Assembly (NCBI GenBank): GCA_016926455.1 | Contig: JAFGOO010000111.1 | Coordinates: 1-11,652, forward strand | DNA length: 11,652 nt | DNA from: Methanosarcinaceae archaeon | GTDB taxonomy: Archaea; Halobacteriota; Methanosarcinia; Methanosarcinales; Methanosarcinaceae | Direction of reading: 5' to 3' | Shown here: piece by piece, positions 6,928-11,652 of the stretch | Numbering within the stretch: position 1 is the first letter of the stretch | Layout of the letters: the number at the start of each line of letters is the position of its first letter | Position numbers and translations under genes: made by a program | The notes under the pieces: generated by a model | The model's database searches: none | Told to the model about the DNA's origin: nothing | Seen by the model: the letters and a program-made list of their open reading frames with translations, nothing else

Positions 6928-7377
6928 CTACAACTTCAGTTCTACTTTTTTCAGGGAATATCCCATGGCACACTCATTATCGATGTTTCCCAGAACATTG
7001 GTGATAGTACATTTATCGCCATTTATGAGACCCAGAGGGTGACAGAGTTCATACATGCTACAATCGAATTCGTTACATTTTACAGGTTCGTACCTTATTC
7101 TAGCACCTTCAACCGCTTTTCTTGAACCGATTGTTGTTATCACCGGAGATTTGACAACTTCTACGACAAGCACACCTTTGTCATGAATAAAGCATTCATG
7201 AAGAACACCGTGACGCACATTTATAATCCCGTACCTTCGTCCTTTTTCAAGGTTCATACAGGTGTTTTTCATTTTACACTTCTGGCACTCCTTTGTTTCA
7301 CCTTCAAATATAAATTCAACACCTTCTTTTGCAAGCCGGGATCCAATAAGCGTAATTAGAGTATCATTATCATCCAT
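6928..7377 (-). CDS. UPF0179 family cysteine-rich protein
   Basis: 149 residues, soluble, of the euryarchaeal UPF0179 family; function unknown. Nine cysteines are arranged as Cys31-x2-Cys34-x5-Cys40, Cys62, Cys101-x4-Cys106-x5-Cys112, Cys123 and Cys136. This resembles a metal or iron-sulfur binding protein rather than a disulfide protein, since there is no export signal. Typical family segments are TLITLIGSRLAKEG (6-19), NTCMNLEKGRRYGI (38-51) and YELCHPLGLINGDKC (109-123). I prefer the ATG at 7377 over GTG 7389 and ATG 7386, because the minus strand has GGTGAT (7385-7390) seven bases before it, a near-perfect ribosome binding site, and the conserved region begins right after. It starts 21 bases after the egsA stop, so the two are co-transcribed and translationally close. 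It ends in TAG. Confidence 0.8.
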   Translation of the reverse strand: MDDNDTLITLIGSRLAKEGVEFIFEGETKECQKCKMKNTCMNLEKGRRYGIINVRHGVLHECFIHDKGVLVVEVVKSPVITTIGSRKAVEGARIRYEPVKCNEFDCSMYELCHPLGLINGDKCTITNVLGNIDNECAMGYSLKKVELKL

Positions 7378-7384
7378 TTTGTTC

Positions 7385-7390
7385 ATCACC
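7385..7390 (-). promoter_or_regulatory. Ribosome binding site deciding the UPF0179 start
   Basis: Minus-strand GGTGAT, part of GGGTGATG (7391 to 7384), lies 7 bases before the ATG at 7377. The nearer candidate starts (GTG 7389, ATG 7386) overlap this element and would have no ribosome binding site of their own. Confidence 0.6.
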
Positions 7391-7398
7391 CTGGAAAA

Positions 7399-8478
7399 TT
7401 ATACAATCACTTTAGTAATTTTGGCGACTTTCTCTGCAGCACCGGGGGTTAAACCGGTTCCGAGTATTGTATATCTGTCTGGCCGAATCGTATGTGCAAG
7501 AACAAGCGCCTCTAATATATACTTATCTTCAATATTGAGTTCATCGGCGTTCGTAGGTGCTCCAATCGTCTTTAATCCATCCCTGATTTTTTTCCAGTCA
7601 CCGCCGTGCAAGTACATCATCATTATCGTGCCAACGCCACATTGCTCGCCATGAAGGGCTGGCTGTGGTGCAACCATATTTAGTGCATGGCTGAACATAT
7701 GTTCCGAGCCTGATGCAGGTCTTGATGACCCTGCAATGCTCATGGCAACACCACTTGACACCAATGCCTTGATAACCATTCGTACGGAACTCTCGAGTTC
7801 GGGTTTTATTGACTCGGCGGAATCGAGTATTATCTGTGCAGTCATTATTGAAAGAGCTGCAGAATACTCACTGAACGGTTCATTCCTCAACCGGTATGCC
7901 AGTTTCCAGTCAAGAACTGCCGTATAATTTGCGATTATATCGCCGCATCCCGAGGCAAGAAGATTATATGGTGCCTCAGCTATGATCTCGGTATCTGCAA
8001 TAACGGCCATAGGCGAGTTTGCAGGAATTGATGTGGTTTTACCTTTATGGATAACCGATGCTCTGGATGATACGATTCCGTCATGGGATGCAGCTGTAGG
8101 AATACTCAAAAAAGGGATATTAAGTTCTGTGGCAGCAAGTTTTGCCACATCAATGGACTTCCCACTTCCCACACCCAATAAATATGCGCTGTTATTTTTG
8201 AATGCTAAGTCTTTGATACGTTTTACTTCTTCCAAGGATGCTTCATTTGCGATTTCCATATCCACATAATAGCCACGATCCTCGATTGCATCATATATTA
8301 TGTCGCCTGCTATCTTTTTTGTATAATTGCCTGTTATGATAAACGCATTATTACCAAGTTTCAGGTCATCGCATACCTTTACTACATCATTGATTACACC
8401 ATGTCCCGTGACAACATCCCTGGGAAGCTGCATCCATTTAGTTCTACTATTTGTTTTAATCAAATCGAATACCTGCAT
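7399..8478 (-). CDS. egsA: sn-glycerol-1-phosphate dehydrogenase [NAD(P)+]
   Basis: Makes sn-glycerol-1-phosphate from dihydroxyacetone phosphate with NAD(P)H, the step that sets the archaeal stereochemistry of ether lipids (EC 1.1.1.261); cytosolic and zinc-dependent. The 359 residues match the usual length. The Rossmann-side loop GVGSGKSIDVAK (102-113) binds the dinucleotide, and PTAASHDGIVSS (127-138) is a family signature. The metal ligands are expected at Asp180 (ASGCGDIIAN), His260 (SGSEH) and His276 (ALHGEQCG). The start ATG at 8478 gives a full-length N-terminus. A box A centred about 28 bases upstream implies a leaderless or nearly leaderless message. It heads a minus-strand unit with UPF0179 21 bases downstream, and is divergent from the DUF63 gene. 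Confidence 0.95.
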   Translation of the reverse strand: MQVFDLIKTNSRTKWMQLPRDVVTGHGVINDVVKVCDDLKLGNNAFIITGNYTKKIAGDIIYDAIEDRGYYVDMEIANEASLEEVKRIKDLAFKNNSAYLLGVGSGKSIDVAKLAATELNIPFLSIPTAASHDGIVSSRASVIHKGKTTSIPANSPMAVIADTEIIAEAPYNLLASGCGDIIANYTAVLDWKLAYRLRNEPFSEYSAALSIMTAQIILDSAESIKPELESSVRMVIKALVSSGVAMSIAGSSRPASGSEHMFSHALNMVAPQPALHGEQCGVGTIMMMYLHGGDWKKIRDGLKTIGAPTNADELNIEDKYILEALVLAHTIRPDRYTILGTGLTPGAAEKVAKITKVIV

Positions 8479-8500
8479 ACAAATTTTATATCATTGCTGA

Positions 8501-8510
8501 ATAATATAAG
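8501..8510 (-). promoter_or_regulatory. Box A promoter for egsA
   Basis: On the minus strand, CTTATATTAT is centred about 28 bases upstream of the egsA ATG (8478). This places the transcription start at or within a few bases of the start codon, giving a leaderless mRNA and explaining the lack of a ribosome binding site. Confidence 0.5.
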
Positions 8511-8536
8511 GACATTATTATATTATGTTATCTATG

Positions 8537-8568
8537 ACAGTCCATACAAACCGAAATGCACAGTCCAT
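8537..8568. repeat. Direct repeat ACAGTCCAT (two copies) in the divergent egsA/DUF63 promoter region
   Basis: ACAGTCCAT occurs at 8537-8545 and again at 8560-8568, 23 bases apart start to start, close to two helical turns. Both copies lie between the two outward-facing box A elements, about 30-60 bases upstream of the egsA box and just upstream of the DUF63 box. This is the position expected for a regulator binding two sites on one DNA face. No regulator can be named. Confidence 0.4.
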
Positions 8569-8570
8569 GG

Positions 8571-8580
8571 TATAAGTATT
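8571..8580 (+). promoter_or_regulatory. Probable box A promoter for the DUF63-SpoIIM pair
   Basis: TATAAGTATT is the best box A match ahead of the DUF63 gene. A start near 8600 would give a leader of about 40 bases holding GGAGAT (8601-8606) and the palindrome at 8609-8624. The AT-rich TTAACTATTAAT just downstream (about 8582-8593) is an alternative, with a start near 8615 inside the palindrome. Confidence 0.4.
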
Positions 8581-8608
8581 ATTAACTATTAATCCTATTA
8601 GGAGATTC

Positions 8609-8624
8609 CTGTACTGGTGTACAG
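8609..8624. repeat. Palindrome CTGTAC-TGGT-GTACAG in the DUF63 leader
   Basis: Perfect 6-bp inverted repeat with a 4-base centre, 14 bases before the DUF63 start codon. It overlaps or directly follows the predicted transcription start. It could be an operator at which a dimeric repressor blocks initiation, or a small tetraloop hairpin in the leader that affects translation of a gene with no evident ribosome binding site next to its ATG. Confidence 0.45.
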
Positions 8625-8638
8625 CGAACGGATTAACT

Positions 8639-9490
8639 ATGACCTCCTTGATAGATAAAATTTCGCAATTTGTAAGCACATATTATGTAGATCCTATCAT
8701 ATATGATAGCGGATACAATCCTGTAAACACGATCACCTGGGCACTTGTACTGGGTATATGTATTTTTGGTGTCTTGATGTTGCTTGAAAGGATAAAGGTT
8801 ACGATTGATGAACGTTTCATTTTTTCTGTTATACCTTTTGTTGTTGCAGGTTCGTCCCTTCGAGTCATCGAAGATGCAGGCATGTTCAGACCACCTGTCC
8901 AGTACTTGTTCATAACACCGACAATCTATTTTGTGGTATTTGCCGTAACAGCGCTTTGCCTACTGGTTTCAAGGTGGTTAAAGAATGCAGGAAAAGTAAA
9001 AGATTTTCATGCAACATTTGCGTCGTTTGGAATTGTATGGTTTGTTGCAAATATTCTCGTGCTGCTTTATGTGGAAAACATAATCCACCCATTCGTACCG
9101 TTTTTGATACTGAGTAGCGGAACTTTGATCACTTTTTTGGTCTATAGACTCACGGATTATAGCGGTTTTGCGCTTTTTTCGAACCGTTTGAACCTCTCCA
9201 TCATGTGGGTGCACTTGCTGGATGCATCGTCTACAATTGTTGGCATTGACATGCTTGGATACTATGAAAAGCATGTTATACCAGCATATCTTATCGACCT
9301 TACAGGAACTGCAATTGTCATGTACCCATTGAAACTTGCGATTTTTTTACCAATTCTTTACTTGCTTGATACCCAGTTTGATGAGGATGATAAATCGCAA
9401 ACATTAAAGACTTTCGTAAAGATGGTAATCATTGTACTGGGATTATCCCCAGCATGCAGGAACACCATCAGAATGACACTTGGGATTTGA
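8639..9490 (+). CDS. DUF63 family integral membrane protein
   Basis: 283 residues with about seven or eight hydrophobic helices (roughly 30-50, 62-78, 90-111, 127-147, 150-169, 185-204, 220-244, 256-273). It is therefore a polytopic cytoplasmic-membrane protein without a cleavable signal peptide. DUF63 hallmarks are SSLRVIEDAGMF (72-83), TPTIYFVVF (93-101), a histidine/aspartate-bearing WVHLLDASSTIVG (190-202) and the C-terminal PACRNTIRMTLG (271-282). The family is mainly euryarchaeal and has no established function; the conserved polar residues inside helices hint at a transport or enzymatic role. No in-frame ATG, GTG or TTG exists upstream within the leader back to 8600, which supports the ATG at 8639, although no ribosome binding site precedes it. 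The SpoIIM-family gene begins 5 bases after its TGA stop. Confidence 0.8.
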   Translation: MTSLIDKISQFVSTYYVDPIIYDSGYNPVNTITWALVLGICIFGVLMLLERIKVTIDERFIFSVIPFVVAGSSLRVIEDAGMFRPPVQYLFITPTIYFVVFAVTALCLLVSRWLKNAGKVKDFHATFASFGIVWFVANILVLLYVENIIHPFVPFLILSSGTLITFLVYRLTDYSGFALFSNRLNLSIMWVHLLDASSTIVGIDMLGYYEKHVIPAYLIDLTGTAIVMYPLKLAIFLPILYLLDTQFDEDDKSQTLKTFVKMVIIVLGLSPACRNTIRMTLGI

Positions 9491-9495
9491 GTATT

Positions 9496-10095
9496 ATGGA
9501 CTACATTAATAACGAAGAAGTGGAAGGTAATTATTTTAGATCCATCCAGAAGCAGCTGTTAGTTGTTGTATTTTTATTTGTATTATCAACCATATCAGGA
9601 TATGTTTTTTCGTCCATGAATCCGGAATCTGCCGAAAATTTGATTGAAGAGGCGGGAGGAATTGCTGATATTATCAAGGATATGTCGCCTATCGGGATAA
9701 TGCTGTTCATTTTTTTCAACAACGCAGTGAAAAGCTTACTTGCGATACTTCTTGGTGCTGGTTTTGGTTTACTACCTATTCTGTTTATCACATTCAACGG
9801 TTATATAATAGGCGTTGTCTTTTATGTTGTGTCCAGAGAAAATGGGTTTGCATATGTGTTATCTGCAATTTTGCCCCATGGCGTAATCGAACTTCCCATG
9901 ATCCTTATATCCGCAGCAATTGGCTTTAGAATCGGATACGAGACATACTGTGCAGTGACCGGCAGACAGACAAACATCAGGCAGGAGTTCATGTGTGGGG
10001 TTAAATTCTATTTTCGTTGGATAATGCCTTTGTTGTTTGTAGCGGCATTTATTGAGACTTTCATTACACCATTATTTATCCTGATGATGTCGTAG
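9496..10095 (+). CDS. SpoIIM-family (stage II sporulation protein M-like) membrane protein
   Basis: 199 residues with five hydrophobic helices (about 19-40, 66-88, 91-112, 118-144, 176-199). Family signatures are FFNNAVKSLLAILLGAGFG (73-91), NGYIIGVV (101-108) and ILPHGVIELPMILISAAIG (125-143). In bacteria SpoIIM belongs to the DMP complex that thins peptidoglycan during engulfment. Archaea lack spores and murein, so the archaeal homologues must do something else in membrane or envelope biology; the function is unknown. I chose ATG 9496, with GGGAT at 9482-9486, over ATG 9454, which would overlap DUF63 by 37 bases and add a non-conserved polar extension. It is tightly coupled to DUF63 and probably a partner in the same membrane process. 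It ends in TAG. Confidence 0.85.
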   Translation: MDYINNEEVEGNYFRSIQKQLLVVVFLFVLSTISGYVFSSMNPESAENLIEEAGGIADIIKDMSPIGIMLFIFFNNAVKSLLAILLGAGFGLLPILFITFNGYIIGVVFYVVSRENGFAYVLSAILPHGVIELPMILISAAIGFRIGYETYCAVTGRQTNIRQEFMCGVKFYFRWIMPLLFVAAFIETFITPLFILMMS

Positions 10096-10107
10096 CCAAA
10101 GATATTA

Positions 10108-10113
10108 TTTTTT
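10108..10113 (+). terminator. Possible T-run terminator after the SpoIIM-family gene
   Basis: A run of six T within ATTATTTTTTGG, 12 bases after the stop. Archaeal RNA polymerase commonly stops at such T-runs without a hairpin, and a new promoter follows about 40 bases later. Confidence 0.35.
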
Positions 10114-10150
10114 GGTTTTATGCAATATTTGCAGAAAGCCGGAATCAAAC

Positions 10151-10160
10151 CTTTTATTTA
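10151..10160 (+). promoter_or_regulatory. Box A promoter for the PurP-family gene
   Basis: CTTTTATTTA is centred about 45 bases upstream of the ATG at 10201. A start near 10183 leaves an 18-base leader containing GAGGGA (10190-10195), a ribosome binding site 5 bases from the ATG. Confidence 0.5.
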
Positions 10161-10200
10161 GTCCAAAAATCATTATGACATAAAAAAGCGAGGGAAGAAC

Positions 10201-11358
10201 ATGATTGATAGGAAAGAGATCATTGAAATTGTTGAAGGTTATGATACGGATAATCTTAAGATAGGAGCGGTAGCGTCTCATTCTGCACTGGACGTCTTTG
10301 ATGGTGCAGTAGAAGAGGATTTCAGGACGCTTGCAATATCTCAGGCAGGGCGTCAGGATACATACACGAAGTATTTCAAAGCACAGAGAGATTCATCTGG
10401 GAAGATTATCCGTGGTATTGTTGATGAGGATGTGGTGTACAGTAAATTTAATGAGATACTTCTCCCTGAGAACCAGAAAATGTTGGTCGATGAAAACGTA
10501 TTGTTTATTCCGAACCGCTCGTTCACTTCCTACTGCAGCATTGATGATGTGGAAAATGAATTTGTTGTGCCTCTTGTAGGGAGCAGGAACCTGCTGCGCA
10601 GCGAGGAACGAGGGATGAAGGGTGACTACTACTGGATACTTGAAAAGGCCGGTCTTCCATTCCCTGAACGAATCGACGATCCTGAGGATATCGACGAACT
10701 TGTCATGGTGAAACTGCCACATGCTGTAAAGAAACTTGAACGTGGCTTTTTCACTGCAGCAACTTATCAGGAATATCTTGAAAAATCAGAGGCACTGCTG
10801 AGCAGGGGTGTCATTACTGCAGAAGCACTTGAAAAAGCCAGGATTGAGAGGTATATCATCGGTCCGGTATTTAATTTCGACATGTTCTATTCGCCCATCG
10901 AGACCGAGATGAGCAAACTTGAGATTCTCGGCATTGACTGGCGATTCGAGACCAGTCTGGACGGGCATGTGCGTCTTCCAGCTCCCCAGCAGATAACACT
11001 TGCTGAACACCAGCTCACACCTGAATACACGGTCTGCGGACACAATTCCGCTACGCTTCGGGAATCACTGTTGGAAGAGGTCTTCAGGCTTTCTGAAAAA
11101 TATGTCGAAGCTTCCCAGAAATACTATGACCCTGGTATTATCGGGCCTTTCTGTCTCCAGACGTGTATTGACAAGGACCTGAATTTCTATATCTATGACG
11201 TTGCACCTAGGGTCGGGGGTGGGACCAATGTTCACATGTCAGTAGGGCATCCCTACGGCAACACACTGTGGCGTAAACCAATGAGTACCGGACGGCGCGT
11301 TGCGTTTGAAATCAGGCGAGCAATTGAAAGCGGGCAGCTTGGGGAGATCGTAACATAG
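10201..11358 (+). CDS. purP: PurP family ATP-grasp protein (FAICAR synthetase or PurP2-type paralogue)
   Basis: 385 residues of the archaeal PurP family. The characterised M. jannaschii enzyme uses formate, ATP and AICAR to make FAICAR in purine synthesis. Shared landmarks: GAVASHSALDVFDGA (22-36), RSFTSYCSIDDVEN (106-119), VPLVGSRNLLRSEE (123-136), ERYIIGPVFNFDMFYSP (216-232), RESLLEEVF (287-295) and PGIIGPFCLQT (311-321). Several active-site stretches differ from my recollection of the M. jannaschii protein. The ATP-loop segment has HAVKKLERGFF (174-184) in place of a Gly/Arg-rich GARGGRGYF type. The metal-binding end reads YDVAPRVGGGTN (332-343), where M. jannaschii has an FEMSARVDGGTN form. 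PNRSF (104-108) replaces PHGSF. It therefore looks like the second PurP type found in Methanosarcinales, whose reaction may differ. Monocistronic, with its own promoter and ribosome binding site; it ends in TAG. Confidence 0.8.
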   Translation: MIDRKEIIEIVEGYDTDNLKIGAVASHSALDVFDGAVEEDFRTLAISQAGRQDTYTKYFKAQRDSSGKIIRGIVDEDVVYSKFNEILLPENQKMLVDENVLFIPNRSFTSYCSIDDVENEFVVPLVGSRNLLRSEERGMKGDYYWILEKAGLPFPERIDDPEDIDELVMVKLPHAVKKLERGFFTAATYQEYLEKSEALLSRGVITAEALEKARIERYIIGPVFNFDMFYSPIETEMSKLEILGIDWRFETSLDGHVRLPAPQQITLAEHQLTPEYTVCGHNSATLRESLLEEVFRLSEKYVEASQKYYDPGIIGPFCLQTCIDKDLNFYIYDVAPRVGGGTNVHMSVGHPYGNTLWRKPMSTGRRVAFEIRRAIESGQLGEIVT

Positions 11359-11397
11359 ACAGTATTTCAAAAAAAGCCGTGCCCATAGAATAGAACA

Positions 11398-11407
11398 CTT
11401 AAAATAT
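11398..11407 (+). promoter_or_regulatory. Box A promoter ahead of the broken Lrp-type gene
   Basis: CTTAAAATAT is centred about 26 bases upstream of the ATG at 11429, fitting a leaderless start. The promoter looks intact although the gene behind it is frameshifted. Confidence 0.4.
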
Positions 11408-11428
11408 GGAATTTTTCAAGTTTATTTT

Positions 11429-11652
11429 ATGCTAAGCAAAAAAGACACGAGAATTCTTAATACAAAAAAATTCAAGACCTCTTATTCCAGATATTGCAAA
11501 GCAAGTGAATCTGAGTGAAAACGGGGTTAGATACCGATTTGGAATATTAGAACAAGAGTGGTATATCCAGAATTACGTAGTCTCGATGAAGCATAAAAAA
11601 TTTCGGAAGAAAAATTTGCTTTTTTAACTTGTAAGCCGAGAAATCCCTTTTC
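11429..11652 (+). pseudogene. Frameshifted Lrp/AsnC-family transcriptional regulator (N-terminal HTH part, runs to window edge)
   Basis: The ATG at 11429 opens MLSKKDTRILN, the standard start of an Lrp/AsnC winged-HTH protein (usually M-L-D-x-x-D-x-x-I-L). Homology then continues in another frame from 11460: IQKNSRPLIPDIAKQ (11460-11504), then VNLSENGVRYR (11505-11537) and LEQEWYIQNYVV (11547-11582), which is the helix-turn-helix and following strand. From canonical spacing the break is a net loss of about 5 bases near 11459-11462, next to a run of seven A. The second frame hits TAA at 11625, just where the effector-binding domain should begin. The usual LEKEGYI glycine is Trp here. Either a decayed gene or sequencing error at the A-run; the TAA argues for decay. 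Its original role would have been DNA-binding control of metabolism, possibly of neighbours to the right. Confidence 0.7.

Noticed and set aside
7262..7654. 130-codon open frame on the plus strand opposite UPF0179 and egsA
   Set aside because: It is antisense to two clear family members; its composition is what the complement of those genes gives, with no motif of its own.
9454..9495. Upstream ATG of the SpoIIM-family gene
   Set aside because: It overlaps the DUF63 gene by 37 bases and adds a polar stretch not expected in the family; ATG 9496 has better spacing.
1..11652. CRISPR arrays, tRNA, rRNA and other structured RNA genes
   Set aside because: No regularly spaced repeats, no cloverleaf with a T-arm sequence and no rRNA-like stretch in any intergenic region; all spacers are under 300 bases, and only short repeats and promoters are seen in them.

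Overview
The window looks like chromosomal DNA from a methanogen-type euryarchaeon, most likely class Methanomicrobia and probably Methanosarcinales. The marker is egsA, the sn-glycerol-1-phosphate dehydrogenase that makes the archaeal lipid backbone. Around it lie other mainly euryarchaeal families: UPF0179, a DUF2150-like protein, DUF63, an archaeal SpoIIM-family membrane protein and a PurP-family ATP-grasp protein. Promoters are archaeal in style: AT-rich box A elements about 25-30 bases upstream of starts, several implying very short leaders. The genus cannot be fixed from the sequence.

Layout. Bases 1-601 hold the 3' part of an IS5-type transposase whose frame is broken only by TAG codons. 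Bases 814-6140 (+ strand) hold a sugar-polymer cluster: a eukaryote-like GT3 glycogen synthase, a GT4 glycosyltransferase, a GalT-type nucleotidylyltransferase and a second GT4 glycosyltransferase. Bases 6163-8478 (- strand) hold, in transcription order, egsA, a cysteine-rich UPF0179 gene and an acidic DUF2150-like gene. From a 160-base divergent spacer with repeats and a palindrome, two membrane-protein genes (DUF63 and SpoIIM family) run on the + strand. They are followed by a PurP-family gene and, at the right edge, a frameshifted Lrp/AsnC-type regulator.

How the genes may work together. The first cluster plausibly builds or remodels a glycogen-like alpha-glucan: GT3 and GT4 enzymes elongate it from nucleotide-glucose, and the GalT-like enzyme interconverts sugar-1-phosphate and nucleotide-sugar. 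No glgC, branching or debranching gene lies in the window. The minus-strand operon starts with ether-lipid synthesis, and the divergent DUF63-SpoIIM pair is membrane-located, so a shared envelope theme is possible but unproven.

Most notable observations: (i) the GT3 gene and the following GT4 gene are in one frame separated by a single TAG, and the transposase is likewise interrupted only by TAG, which matters because some Methanosarcinales decode UAG as pyrrolysine. Against this, 5 of the 10 intact genes here end in TAG; (ii) the GT3 enzyme has Asp in place of the first Glu of the E-X7-E motif; (iii) the PurP protein departs from the FAICAR synthetase type in its ATP- and metal-binding segments; (iv) the spacers hold well-formed inverted and direct repeats.
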